From JAGHEK01 sp044426235 (GTDB taxonomy: Bacteria; Bacillota; Clostridia; Peptostreptococcales; Peptostreptococcaceae): a DNA stretch of 64,000 nucleotides. Within the stretch, counting starts at the first letter, position 1. The number at the start of each line of letters is the position of its first letter. A program made the position numbers and the translations under genes. The notes beneath the pieces were generated by a model. That model searched no databases, was not told where the DNA came from, and saw nothing but the letters and a program-made list of their open reading frames with translations. Below, in pieces: positions 1 through 8,887 of the stretch. The stretch is taken from positions 1 through 64,000 of the forward strand of contig JAWXUS010000002.1 of NCBI GenBank assembly GCA_044426235.1, written 5' to 3'.

Positions 1-707
1 TGAAAATATTAATAGATTTACATACTCACACTATTGTAAGTGGTCATGCATACAGTACTGTTGAAGAAAATATAAAGTCTGCAAAAGAAAAAGGCCTTAA
101 ATATCTTGGTATGTCAGAACACGGACCTATTATGCCAGGTGGTGCGCATCCATTTTATTTCTCAAATATTTTTTGCATACCAAGAGAAATTGATGGTGTA
201 AATATTTTAAGAGGTGCAGAGGCAAATATATTAAATGAAAATGGAGATATAGATTTATCTGATTTTGATGAAAATCTAGATTATATGATAGCAAGTCTTC
301 ATACTCCTTGTATAAAGCACGGAACTATTGAAGAAAACACTAATGCTGTAATTAATGCTATGAAACACAAAAAGGTAAAAGTTATTGGACATTTAGATGA
401 TAGTAGATACAAAGTTGATTATGAAAAGGTAGTTTTAAAAGCTAAAGAAGAAAATGTTATATTTGAAATTAATAATTCTTCATTAAAGCCACAAAGTTTT
501 AGGGTTGGGGCTTGGGATAATGTAGTTATTTTACTTGATATGTGTAAAAAACATAACGTTGATGTTATTATGGGAAGTGATGCGCATATTTCATTCGATA
601 TAGCAAATCTTTGTTATTCTGAGGAAATAATAAAAAAATGTGATTTTCCACTAGAACTTGTGGTTAATTATCACGAAGAAAAAATCAAAAAGTATTTTGG
701 AGTGTAG
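1..707 (+). CDS. PHP-domain phosphatase, YcdX-like (start codon cut by window edge)
   Basis: Reading in frame from base 3, the protein begins KILIDLHTHTIVSGHAYSTV, so bases 1-2 are the last two of an ATG lying one base outside the window. The full protein would be about 235 aa, the usual size of the YcdX group of PHP metal-dependent phosphoesterases. Metal-ligand motifs are visible: HTHT near the N-terminus, SEHGP, an ASLH segment, a GHLDD segment, and GSDAH near the C-terminus. These match the trinuclear-metal PHP fold. The substrate is not apparent; YcdX-type proteins act as phosphatases. The downstream MarR gene has its own promoter, so no operon link is implied. The internal ATG at 111 would remove the first metal motif and is not the start. 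Confidence 0.85.
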   Translation, partial: KILIDLHTHTIVSGHAYSTVEENIKSAKEKGLKYLGMSEHGPIMPGGAHPFYFSNIFCIPREIDGVNILRGAEANILNENGDIDLSDFDENLDYMIASLHTPCIKHGTIEENTNAVINAMKHKKVKVIGHLDDSRYKVDYEKVVLKAKEENVIFEINNSSLKPQSFRVGAWDNVVILLDMCKKHNVDVIMGSDAHISFDIANLCYSEEIIKKCDFPLELVVNYHEEKIKKYFGV

Positions 708-725
708 AATTATCTACACTTTTTT
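701..725 (+). terminator. Rho-independent terminator of the PHP gene
   Basis: A perfect 8-bp stem, AGTGTAGA / TCTACACT, with an ATTA loop is followed by six Ts. The stem starts in the last codons of the PHP gene and includes its stop codon. Confidence 0.85.
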
Positions 726-726
726 A

Positions 727-755
727 TTGACTTTAAAAAAGAATGATGTTAATAT
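727..755 (+). promoter_or_regulatory. SigA-type promoter of the marR-ABC exporter operon
   Basis: TTGACT (727-732) and TAATAT (750-755) are separated by 17 bp. The predicted transcription start near 762 falls at the first base of the operator below. Confidence 0.75.
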
Positions 756-761
756 TTAAGT

Positions 762-808
762 ATCAATATATTGATTTTAAATAGCATACTATTAATCAAT
801 ATATTGAT
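762..808 (+). promoter_or_regulatory. Two identical palindromic operators, probably for the MarR regulator
   Basis: The 14-bp perfect palindrome ATCAATATATTGAT occurs at 762-775 and again at 795-808. The centres are 33 bp apart, close to three helical turns. The first copy covers the predicted transcription start and the second lies in the leader. This arrangement fits dimeric MarR proteins repressing their own operon. The binding protein is inferred from position, not shown. Confidence 0.7.
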
Positions 809-844
809 ACTGAATTTAAAAATTTTATGATAGAGGAGAATATA

Positions 845-1447
845 ATGAAAAAACAAATTTTACTTGGTCAGTTACTTGAAACTGTAGATAGTTTAAAGGG
901 AGATAGAAAGCATAAAAAGAGAGAAGAAAAAAGAAAGAATCATTGTGATGAAAGAAGATTAAAAAGAGAAGAAATGATTGATAATGGATTAGATTTTAAT
1001 CAAAAGATGATTGCAAAAGAAGAAATGAAAAAGAAACGTATGGAAATGAAAGAAAATATGACAGGTGAAGAAAAAGTACAAAGAAGAAATCACAAAATGT
1101 CATCTGCAACTAAGAATATATTATGTTATTTACTTACTAATGAAGATATAAATCAACAAACATTAGCTAAGATTATGAATATTTCACCTCAAGCAACTTC
1201 TGAAATAATAAAAAGGTTAGAAGGTAAAGGGTTAATACTTAAAACTTCTGGTGAATACAAAAATGAAAATATAATTAATTTAACTGAAGAAGGTCGTGAG
1301 GTTGCAGACCACGTTGATAAAAAGATAAAGGAAGATGCTAAGAATATATTTAAAGACTTTACTGAAGAAGAACTTGATTTACTTAGTAAATTAATAGAAA
1401 AGTTGAATATTCCAAAGAAAAATAAAGAAAGTGATAAAGAGAGATAA
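845..1447 (+). CDS. MarR-family transcriptional regulator
   Basis: This 200-aa protein has a winged helix-turn-helix in its second half: the segment from ILCYLLTNEDINQQ through MNISPQATSEIIKRLEGKGL to LTEEGREVAD carries the recognition helix and the MarR wing. The first ~90 residues are an unusually long, highly charged Lys/Glu/Arg-rich extension that is probably helical and is not part of a standard ~145-aa MarR. The start at 845 is chosen because AGAGGAG (832-838) sits 6 bases upstream; the ATG at 827 overlaps that site and has none. It is followed after 2 bp by two ABC exporter genes, so it likely senses a toxic compound and controls them through the palindromes at 762-808. Confidence 0.87.
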   Translation: MKKQILLGQLLETVDSLKGDRKHKKREEKRKNHCDERRLKREEMIDNGLDFNQKMIAKEEMKKKRMEMKENMTGEEKVQRRNHKMSSATKNILCYLLTNEDINQQTLAKIMNISPQATSEIIKRLEGKGLILKTSGEYKNENIINLTEEGREVADHVDKKIKEDAKNIFKDFTEEELDLLSKLIEKLNIPKKNKESDKER

Positions 1448-1449
1448 AT

Positions 1450-3174
1450 ATGAAATTATTTAAAACGTATTGCCAAAAATATAAGTTTTTAATAGTTTTT
1501 ATATTAATTTTAAAGGCTATTTCAAGCTCTGCTGAAGTTTTAATACCGATGTCTTTTGTTTATATGGTTGATAATATTGTGCCAAAAAATTCTGTTTTAG
1601 AACTTGTAAAATGGGGTGGGGTAATGATTTTATTATCACTAGTTACTATGTTGTTTAACTTGTTTGTAACTAAGATGAGTATAGATCTTGGGATTAATGT
1701 TTCAAAATCAATAAGAGAAGATTTATTCAAGAAAACTTCAAATTTAGATTGTGAGCAAGTTGATAAATTTGGAGTATCATCTTTAACTGCTCGTTTAACT
1801 ACAGATGTGTTATTTCTTCAAAACTTTATTCAAAAGCTACTTGGTAAAGGAACTAGAACTATAACTATACTAGTTGGTAGTTTGATGTCTGTTAGTATAA
1901 TTGATAAGAAATTATCTTTAATAATGCTTTTAGTTATACCATTTATTTCTGTGATAGTGTATTTTACAACTACTATTGGATTTAAAAGATTTAAAGAAAC
2001 TAAGAAAGCTAATGATAATTTAGTTAAGTCAATTAGAGATAATGTTATGGGAATTAGAGTTATAAAGTCTCTTTCTAAATCAGAGTATGAAAAAGAGAGA
2101 TTTAATAGTTCAAGTGATTTATTAAGACAAAAAAATATTAATGCAAGTTCAGTAGATGCAATAGGTTCACCAACTATGACTTTAGTTGTAAATATGGGAC
2201 TTGTAGCTACTATAATGATTGGTGCATATTGGGTAAGTACGGGAGATACTAGACCTGTAAATATTATTGCATTTATGAGTTATTTTACAATGATTTTAAC
2301 TTCGTTAGTTAGTGTTGGAGAAATGTTAAATTCATTATCAAGATCAGTTGCAGCAGCTAGTAGAATAACTGAAGTTTTAGATATGGAAAGTAGAACTTAT
2401 GAAGGCTTTGAAACTGAAAGTGTAAGTAATCATTATATTGAATTTAGAGATGTATGTTTTTCATATAATGATAAAGAAACTTTAAAAAATGTTTCATTTA
2501 AAATTGAAAAGGGTGAAACTTTAGGAATAATTGGTCTTACGGGTTCTGGAAAAACTACTATAATAAATTTATTGCTTAGACTTTATGAGCCGTCTAGTGG
2601 AGAAATTTTTGTTGATAATAAGCCTGTAAATTCTTATTCATCTGAAGAATTATATAGAATGTTTGGAGTAGTATTCCAATCAGACGTTATATTTGCAGAG
2701 AGTGTGTCTGAGAATATTTCATTTGGTAGAAATATTTCAGAGGAAAATATTTATTATGCATCACAAACTGCACAAGCAGAGAACTTTATTAGTAAATTAA
2801 AAAATAAATATAATACCTTAGTAAATGTACGTGGACAAAATATAAGTGGTGGAGAAAAACAAAGACTTTTAATGTCTAGAGCGCTTGCTAAAAAGCCACA
2901 AGTTTTAATTTTAGACGATTCGACTAGTGCACTAGATTATAAGACTGATTCTATATTTAGAAGAAGTTTAAGTGAAAACTATAGTGATACAACTAAATTG
3001 TTAATATCTCAAAGGGTTGCATCTATAATGAATGCAAGTCAAATATTAGTAATTGACAAAGGAAGTATAATTGGAAAAGGCACACACGAAGAATTAATTA
3101 AAGAGTGTGAATTATACGAAAAAATATCAAATATACAACTTGGAGATTCTAGTTTGTATACGATAGGAGGGTAG
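1450..3174 (+). CDS. ABC-type multidrug exporter half, degenerate-site subunit
   Basis: This 574-aa protein has an N-terminal six-helix exporter membrane domain (residues ~1-310) and a C-terminal ATPase. Visible motifs are Walker A GLTGSGKTT (from G362), signature ISGGEKQR (from 465), and Walker B LILDD with Asp489. The catalytic Glu position is Asp490 and the H-loop His is replaced by Gln521 (ISQRVAS). Asp plus Gln at these positions is typical of the degenerate nucleotide site in heterodimeric exporters of the BmrCD/LmrCD/TM287-288 type. The partner with intact residues lies directly downstream. The likely role is drug, bile-salt or peptide efflux; the substrate cannot be read from the sequence. 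Confidence 0.9.
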   Translation: MKLFKTYCQKYKFLIVFILILKAISSSAEVLIPMSFVYMVDNIVPKNSVLELVKWGGVMILLSLVTMLFNLFVTKMSIDLGINVSKSIREDLFKKTSNLDCEQVDKFGVSSLTARLTTDVLFLQNFIQKLLGKGTRTITILVGSLMSVSIIDKKLSLIMLLVIPFISVIVYFTTTIGFKRFKETKKANDNLVKSIRDNVMGIRVIKSLSKSEYEKERFNSSSDLLRQKNINASSVDAIGSPTMTLVVNMGLVATIMIGAYWVSTGDTRPVNIIAFMSYFTMILTSLVSVGEMLNSLSRSVAAASRITEVLDMESRTYEGFETESVSNHYIEFRDVCFSYNDKETLKNVSFKIEKGETLGIIGLTGSGKTTIINLLLRLYEPSSGEIFVDNKPVNSYSSEELYRMFGVVFQSDVIFAESVSENISFGRNISEENIYYASQTAQAENFISKLKNKYNTLVNVRGQNISGGEKQRLLMSRALAKKPQVLILDDSTSALDYKTDSIFRRSLSENYSDTTKLLISQRVASIMNASQILVIDKGSIIGKGTHEELIKECELYEKISNIQLGDSSLYTIGG

Positions 3175-3199
3175 CCTTATCAGACCAGGTAGAGGAAAA

Positions 3200-4996
3200 A
3201 TGGATATGAATGCTCCAAAAAGAAGTGGTAAACAAAATATTTCTACTTTTGTAAAACTTACAAATTATCTAAAGAAATATAGAGTAGCTTTATTTTTTGC
3301 AGTTATTTTAACCATATCATATAATGTACTTTCATTAATGGCACCGAAAGTTATTGAAAGTGCGATTTCATTAATTGAAGTTGAAGAAGTTGATTTACAA
3401 AAAGTATTTAGTTTTTGTGGATTTATGTTAATTTTTTATATTTCATCATATATTTTAAGAGTATTATTATCTTTATCAATGATGAAATTTGGGCAAAATA
3501 TTGGATATAGTTTAAGAAAAGATGCTTTTGATAAGTTTGAAAAACTTCCGCTTAAGTATTTTGATACTAATCAAACTGGAGATATCATAAGTAGATTTAC
3601 ATATGATATAGATACGGTTTCAAGTTCTATTGGGCAAAGTTTTATAAACTTTGTGACTAGTATGTTTACTCTTATTGGTTCTTTATTTATGATGACTGGA
3701 ACTAATATGGAATTAATGCTTAGTTTCTTTATAACTATTCCAATATCTATAGGGCTTGGATTTGTTTGGACTATGAAGGTTCGTTCATTCCATAGAGAAA
3801 AGTCTAAAAAAATGGGTGAATTAAATGGTTATATTGAAGATAAAATAACGGGATATAAAACTGTTAGAATATATGGTCAACAAAATAATATTTTAGAAAA
3901 GCTAAAAATAAAGAATAATGAATGGGCAAAAGCACATTTTAAATCTGAATTTATGGGTGGCGGCGTATTAAGATCTGGGTTATTATTTGTAACTAATATA
4001 ACTACTTCTCTTTTATACGTTCATAGTTGTATATTATTTTTAGATAGTAAAATTACCTTAGCAGAAGTTTCAAGTTTTATTCTTTATGCTAAAATGTTTA
4101 CTGGAATTTTAAATGAGTTAACATTTATTATTGCAGATCTTCAAACTTCTCTTGCAGCTGCAGATAGAGTATTTGATTTTATGGAACAAAAAGAAGAAAA
4201 GCCAGATAATGTTGATGCTATAAATTTAGAAAAACCAGTTGGAAAAGTTTCTCTTAAAAACGTTAGCTTTAGTTATGATAAAAATAGAGAAATATTAAAG
4301 GATTTAAATTTAGAAGTTGAAGAAGGAAAGGTAGTTGCAATAGTTGGGCATACGGGAGCTGGAAAAACTACACTTATAAATTTACTTATGAGGTTTTATC
4401 ACCCAACAAGTGGAGAAATCACTTTGGATAACATAAATATAGAAAATTTAACTCAAAAAAGTTTACGTTCATCTTGTGCAATGGTACTTCAAGATGCTTG
4501 GTTATTTGGAGGGACAATATTCGATAATATAGTTTATGGAAGGGAAAATACTACACTTGATGAAGTAATTGATATTTGTAAAAAAATATCACTTCACGAG
4601 TATATTTTAACTCTTGATAAAGGGTACGATACTTTAATAACTGAGAATACAGTAAATATTTCTCAAGGTCAAAAACAATTAATAACTATAGCTCGTGCTA
4701 TGTTACTTGATGCTAAAATATTAATTTTAGATGAGGCAACTTCAAATGTTGATACTTTAACAGAACTTAGTATTCAAAATTCTATGAAAACTTTAATGAA
4801 GGATAAAACATCTTTTGTTATAGCACATAGATTATCAACAGTTAGAAATGCTGATATAATTCTTGTTATGGATCAAGGTCAAATAATAGAGAGAGGTTCA
4901 CACGAACAATTATTAAATGTTAAAGATGGAACGTATTCAAAATTATACAATTCTCAATTTGAAGAGATAGATAATTTTAAAAAAGTTATGATTTAA
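3200..4996 (+). CDS. ABC-type multidrug exporter half, catalytic-site subunit
   Basis: This 598-aa protein has the same layout as its upstream neighbour: six membrane helices, then an ATPase. Walker A GHTGAGKTT begins at G383, Walker B is LILDE with Asp511 and catalytic Glu512, and the H-loop His is H543 (IAHRLS). The signature is altered to ISQGQ (487-491) in place of LSGGQ. It supplies the good Walker B and the neighbour supplies the good signature, so together they make one active and one degenerate ATP site. The gene starts 25 bp after the first half, with GTAGAGG as ribosome site, and ends the MarR operon at a strong terminator. Confidence 0.92.
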   Translation: MDMNAPKRSGKQNISTFVKLTNYLKKYRVALFFAVILTISYNVLSLMAPKVIESAISLIEVEEVDLQKVFSFCGFMLIFYISSYILRVLLSLSMMKFGQNIGYSLRKDAFDKFEKLPLKYFDTNQTGDIISRFTYDIDTVSSSIGQSFINFVTSMFTLIGSLFMMTGTNMELMLSFFITIPISIGLGFVWTMKVRSFHREKSKKMGELNGYIEDKITGYKTVRIYGQQNNILEKLKIKNNEWAKAHFKSEFMGGGVLRSGLLFVTNITTSLLYVHSCILFLDSKITLAEVSSFILYAKMFTGILNELTFIIADLQTSLAAADRVFDFMEQKEEKPDNVDAINLEKPVGKVSLKNVSFSYDKNREILKDLNLEVEEGKVVAIVGHTGAGKTTLINLLMRFYHPTSGEITLDNINIENLTQKSLRSSCAMVLQDAWLFGGTIFDNIVYGRENTTLDEVIDICKKISLHEYILTLDKGYDTLITENTVNISQGQKQLITIARAMLLDAKILILDEATSNVDTLTELSIQNSMKTLMKDKTSFVIAHRLSTVRNADIILVMDQGQIIERGSHEQLLNVKDGTYSKLYNSQFEEIDNFKKVMI

Positions 4997-5014
4997 TTAT
5001 CATAACTTTTTTTT
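4981..5014 (+). terminator. Terminator of the MarR/ABC exporter operon
   Basis: AAAAGTTATGAT (4981-4992) pairs perfectly with ATCATAACTTTT (4999-5010) across a 6-nt loop, and the T-run continues to 5014. The stem overlaps the end of the second exporter gene. Confidence 0.88.
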
Positions 5015-5085
5015 GTGAAATAAAATATGAAATATATATTATTAACTGTTAAAAAATTAATTATACATATTTAAAATAAAATTGA

Positions 5086-5114
5086 TTGACAATATATATT
5101 TAAAGGTATAAAAT
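5086..5114 (+). promoter_or_regulatory. Promoter of the iron-uptake operon
   Basis: TTGACA (5086-5091) and TAAAAT (5109-5114, within TATAAAAT) are separated by 17 bp. The start is expected near 5121, inside the Fur-like box. Confidence 0.75.
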
Positions 5115-5120
5115 AAACGA

Positions 5121-5140
5121 GAGATAGATAATCGTTATCA
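5121..5140 (+). promoter_or_regulatory. Fur-box-like operator
   Basis: GAGATAGATAATCGTTATC (5121-5139) matches the classic 19-bp Fur consensus GATAATGATAATCATTATC at 15 of 19 positions and contains the inverted repeat GATAA-TCG-TTATC. It covers the predicted transcription start, so iron-loaded Fur would block transcription. The siderophore transporter genes downstream support this reading. Confidence 0.75.
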
Positions 5141-5185
5141 ATTATAATTCAAACATAAATAATATAATTTATAGGAGGTAGGGAT

Positions 5186-5983
5186 ATGAGCCCTAAAGAT
5201 TCATTTAAAAATCGTTTACCAATAAGCGAAATGAAAGAACAAATAGTAAGTTTTTTAAAGGAACAAAATAGTATATATTTATCATTAAAAAATGATACAG
5301 ATTTTCCAACTTTAGAAATTGCAGAATATAGATTTTATAATGGAAAGCATTTAGTTGTTTTACCACCAATTTCAATATTTATAAATACATTAGAAACTGG
5401 ATCTAAAATAACAGGATTTGTGTATGATAAAAATGGTAGAGGTCTTAAAATGACTAAAAGAGTTTATGGAGATTATGTTTGTGAAGAGTTAAGTACAGAC
5501 AATGAAATGTTAGTTGAATTATCAAAGACTGATGATTTCGTAAAGAAAATGCTAACACATAATGCTAAATTCTTTGCTTTAGAGGCTGAAAAATCTTTAG
5601 CATACTTTGGTTCAAGTGAAATATACACATTAGACAATGAAATGAACCCAAGTTTTTCAGAGTTTACTATGACAGGAAAGAAAAGATATGAAAATAGTCG
5701 TCACGTTTTAATGACATATTTAGATGATAGAGAAGTTATATTCAATGTAATAGTTGAAAATGGAGTTTATTACTCTTTAACTAAAGCAAATTCTAGAAAA
5801 GTTGAACATATAAAAAATGGTGGAGTAGTTAAAATATTTGATGGTCGTGATAATCATTTTGAAACGAAAATAAATATACTTGATGAATCATTAACTACTG
5901 AAGTATTCGAAAAGTTAATGTCAACAAATAATGGACATTTTAAAACTAATGAAAATCTTTTAGCTATTTCATTTAGCAAGTAA
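5186..5983 (+). CDS. Possible HugZ/PNPOx-like split-barrel protein of the iron-uptake operon
   Basis: This 265-aa soluble protein has no signal peptide or membrane segment and follows a perfect AGGAGGT ribosome site. The central segment around HNAKFFALEAEKSLAYFGSS, followed by a second strand-rich half, is reminiscent of flavin-binding split-barrel proteins of the pyridoxamine-phosphate-oxidase fold, which includes HugZ-type haem-utilisation proteins. That assignment is tentative because I see no unambiguous cofactor motif. It is the first gene after the Fur-like box, 14 bp upstream of the transporter ATPase, so a role in releasing iron from an imported siderophore or haem is plausible. It could also be a lineage-specific iron-stress protein of unknown fold. 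Confidence 0.5.
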   Translation: MSPKDSFKNRLPISEMKEQIVSFLKEQNSIYLSLKNDTDFPTLEIAEYRFYNGKHLVVLPPISIFINTLETGSKITGFVYDKNGRGLKMTKRVYGDYVCEELSTDNEMLVELSKTDDFVKKMLTHNAKFFALEAEKSLAYFGSSEIYTLDNEMNPSFSEFTMTGKKRYENSRHVLMTYLDDREVIFNVIVENGVYYSLTKANSRKVEHIKNGGVVKIFDGRDNHFETKINILDESLTTEVFEKLMSTNNGHFKTNENLLAISFSK

Positions 5984-5997
5984 AGAGAGGTATTAGA

Positions 5998-6792
5998 ATG
6001 AATATTATAAATGTCGATTCGATAACTACAGGTTATGAAGATAGAATAATAATTGATGATTTATCGGTTTCTATAAAAAAAGGATCTGTAACTACAATCA
6101 TTGGAGAAAATGGTTCTGGAAAATCAACATTATTAAAAACTATTGGTAGAATTTTAAAACCAAAAAGTGGGGAAATAAAAGTTAATGATTTAAATATTCA
6201 TAAAACGAGTACTAAAGAAATTGCAAAAATACTAGGAATGCTACCACAAAGTCCAAAAGCACCAAATGGACTTAGTGTGGCAGAAATAGTTGAATATGGA
6301 AGATTTCCACATAAAAAAAGTAATGGTAAAATGACTCAAGAAGATTATGATATTATCGATTGGGCACTTGAAAAAACTAACTTATTAGAATTTAAAGATA
6401 GAAACATTCAAGCATTATCTGGTGGACAAAGACAAAGAGTATGGATTGCAATGGTTTTAGCACAAGAAACGGATATTATACTTTTAGATGAACCGACGAC
6501 GTATCTTGATATGTCTTATCAACTTGAAGTACTTCAATTAGTAAAAGAACTTAATGAAGACAGAGGAATAACTGTTGTTATGGTTCTTCATGATATAAAT
6601 CACGCGAGTAGATTTTCTAAAGAACTTATAATGATTAAAAAAGGAAAAGTTATTGCACAAGGATCACCAAAGGAAACTATGACTAAAGAAGTTTTAAGAG
6701 AAGTTTTTGAAATAGATGCTACTATAATAAATCTACCAGATACAGACATTCCAGTTTGTTTATCTTATGAATTATTAAGAGCAGAGATTTAA
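5998..6792 (+). CDS. Siderophore/iron ABC transporter ATP-binding protein (FhuC/FepC type)
   Basis: This 264-aa protein is an FecCD-type importer ATPase. It has Walker A GENGSGKST near residue 38, the family segment LGMLPQSPKAPNGLSVAEIV, signature LSGGQRQR, Walker B IILLDEPTTYLD, and H-loop VLHDINHASRF. The phrases DEPTTYLD and HDINHA(S)R are characteristic of iron-chelate ATPases. It energises the two permeases encoded next, which begin 10 bp downstream. Expression is presumably iron-regulated through the Fur-like box at 5121. Confidence 0.93.
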   Translation: MNIINVDSITTGYEDRIIIDDLSVSIKKGSVTTIIGENGSGKSTLLKTIGRILKPKSGEIKVNDLNIHKTSTKEIAKILGMLPQSPKAPNGLSVAEIVEYGRFPHKKSNGKMTQEDYDIIDWALEKTNLLEFKDRNIQALSGGQRQRVWIAMVLAQETDIILLDEPTTYLDMSYQLEVLQLVKELNEDRGITVVMVLHDINHASRFSKELIMIKKGKVIAQGSPKETMTKEVLREVFEIDATIINLPDTDIPVCLSYELLRAEI

Positions 6793-6802
6793 GGGGGATT
6801 TT

Positions 6803-7855
6803 ATGTCTAGTAAAGTGATATCAAAGCCCATAGAAAAATTAGAAACAAAAACTAAAAAGAAAGTAACTTTAAAACAATTAATAATATTTTCACTTCCAAT
6901 ATTTTTACTTTGTATAGGGATGAATATAATGTATTTTACTCCGCATACAACTCTTAGTCAATTTTTTGATGCACTTATAAATTATGATAAAGATGATTTA
7001 ATTCATTACGTTGTAGTTAACGTTAAGTTACCAAGAATAATTGGAGCAATGACAGTTGGAGCATATTTGGCAGTAGCAGGAGCTGTAATGCAGGGAATAA
7101 CTAGAAACTATTTAGCGAGTCCTGATGTTGTTGGAGTTAGTGATGGAGCAAATTTAGGTCTTAGTATTGCTATGGCACTTACTGGTGGAATGACATCTTA
7201 TGCAAATAATATAGTTTTTGCAATGATTGGAGCAACAGTTTCAACGCTATCAATATTTTATATATCATCAAGAATAAGAGGAAGAGAATCAGGAGTTAAA
7301 CTTTTACTTGCAGGTTCTGCACTTGGAATGTTGTTTTCAGGATTTTCAACTAGTATAAATATTTGGTCAGGGCTTGGTCAACCGATTCAAGTTTGGAATA
7401 ATTCAGGTCTTTTAGGGATTAAGTGGCTTGGAATTGGAATTTTAGGTATTGGACTTATTGGTGTTATAATAGCATTTTTAATAGCAGGTAGAATAACCGT
7501 TTTAGGAATGGGAGATGAAACTGCTATAAGTCTTGGACAAAATGTCAAGTTAACTAAAACTTTAGGAGTTATAAGTGTTGTTTTAATTTCTGCATCAACA
7601 GTTTGTACAGTTGGTAATATTGGATTTGTTGGACTTATAATACCTAACATGGTTAAGATGGCAGTCGGTGAGGATTTTAAAAAAGTTATACCTTACTCTG
7701 CATTTTTTGGAAGTATACTTTTGACGTTTTCAGATATGGTAAGTAGACTTATAAATTATCCATTTGAAACTCCAATTGGAACTATTACGTCTATTATTGG
7801 TATACCAATATTTTTATACCTAATTAATGGAAAACGTACGAAAGGAGCAATGTAG
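6803..7855 (+). CDS. Siderophore ABC transporter permease (FecCD family), first subunit
   Basis: This 350-aa polytopic protein has the FecCD hallmarks: KLPRIIGAMTVGAYLAVAGAVMQG near residues 74-98, then SPDVVGVSDGANLG, and GNIGFVGLIIPNMVKM in the last third, the segment that contacts the ATPase. About ten membrane helices are expected. A ~25-residue Lys-rich cytoplasmic tail precedes the first helix. GGGGG precedes the ATG at 6803. The stop codon overlaps the GTG start of the second permease by one base, so the two are translationally coupled and probably form a heterodimeric channel. Confidence 0.92.
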   Translation: MSSKVISKPIEKLETKTKKKVTLKQLIIFSLPIFLLCIGMNIMYFTPHTTLSQFFDALINYDKDDLIHYVVVNVKLPRIIGAMTVGAYLAVAGAVMQGITRNYLASPDVVGVSDGANLGLSIAMALTGGMTSYANNIVFAMIGATVSTLSIFYISSRIRGRESGVKLLLAGSALGMLFSGFSTSINIWSGLGQPIQVWNNSGLLGIKWLGIGILGIGLIGVIIAFLIAGRITVLGMGDETAISLGQNVKLTKTLGVISVVLISASTVCTVGNIGFVGLIIPNMVKMAVGEDFKKVIPYSAFFGSILLTFSDMVSRLINYPFETPIGTITSIIGIPIFLYLINGKRTKGAM

Positions 7856-8859
7856 TGAATAAATATAACTTAAAAAGATTTTCAGTAGTATTATCTGCAC
7901 TTATATTTGTAATGATTACTATTACTATTATGAGTATAAATATAGGTGTTTATCCAATTGCAATAGATAGAGTAATAAGTACTTTATTTGGATTTGGTGA
8001 ACATAAAGAAAACTTAGTTATTTGGATGGTTAGACTGCCAAGAACAGGAGTTGCAATTTTAGTTGGAATGTGTCTTGCAATGGCAGGAGCTGTTATGCAG
8101 GGTGTTACTAGAAATCCACTTGCAACACCTAGTATGATAGGAGTAACATCTGGAGCTAGTCTAGGAATGCTTTTAGTTGTTTATATGCATGATATTGGAC
8201 TTGGAGTACCTATAGCAAGACCAATAGCTGCTCTTTTAGGTGGATTTGGTGCTTTTGGAATTGTTTATACTTTAGCACTTAAGCATAGTTTATCGCCGGT
8301 TAAATTAATATTAAATGGTATTGCAATAAACTCTTGTATTGGTGCATTATCTTTGATAATTTCTAGAAAATTAAGTACTAATGCATATACAACTGCAAGT
8401 ATTACACTTGGTGGAAGCTTAACTGCTGCTGGGTGGGATACTATTAGAACAGGATTTTTAATAGCACTTCCTTGTGTATTATTTGTTATGTATAAGGCAT
8501 ATACCTTAAACATTTTAAATTTAGGTGAGGAAATGTCTATAGGACTTGGGATAAATCTTAAAAAAGAAAGACAGCAATTATTATTTGTAACTATTATTTT
8601 ATCATCAGTTTCTGCATATGTTGCAGGAGGGATTGGATTTGTTGGGATGATAGCACCACATATTGCAAAGAGAATTGTTGGGCCAAACTTTAAACTATTT
8701 TTACCAGTATCGGTTTTCATAGGTGCAAATTTAGTTATAATAGCAGACGTTGTTTCTAGGTTACTTGAAAAAAGTAATAGTTTCATACCTGTTGGAACTA
8801 TTATTTCATTACTTGGAGCACCGTACTTACTATATCTTTTATTTTCAGAAGATAGATAA
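7855..8859 (+). CDS. Siderophore ABC transporter permease (FecCD family), second subunit
   Basis: This 334-aa protein starts at GTG (7855-7857), overlapping the previous stop codon, with AAAGGAG at 7841-7847. FecCD motifs are clear: VRLPRTGVAILVGMCLAMAGA, VMQGVTRNPLATPSMIGVT, and the ATPase-coupling segment GGIGFVGMIAPHIAKRIVG. It is the partner of the preceding permease. The two are homologous but divergent, as in FhuBG or YclNO pairs. Catecholate, hydroxamate or carboxylate siderophores are possible ligands; nothing in the permeases separates these. Confidence 0.92.
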   Translation: MNKYNLKRFSVVLSALIFVMITITIMSINIGVYPIAIDRVISTLFGFGEHKENLVIWMVRLPRTGVAILVGMCLAMAGAVMQGVTRNPLATPSMIGVTSGASLGMLLVVYMHDIGLGVPIARPIAALLGGFGAFGIVYTLALKHSLSPVKLILNGIAINSCIGALSLIISRKLSTNAYTTASITLGGSLTAAGWDTIRTGFLIALPCVLFVMYKAYTLNILNLGEEMSIGLGINLKKERQQLLFVTIILSSVSAYVAGGIGFVGMIAPHIAKRIVGPNFKLFLPVSVFIGANLVIIADVVSRLLEKSNSFIPVGTIISLLGAPYLLYLLFSEDR

Positions 8860-8887
8860 AAAAATCAAACTTATTAGGAGAAAGAAA

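Noticed and set aside
8265..8786. 173-aa minus-strand frame
   Set aside because: It is antisense to the FecCD permease and has Lys/Pro/Thr-rich shadow composition.
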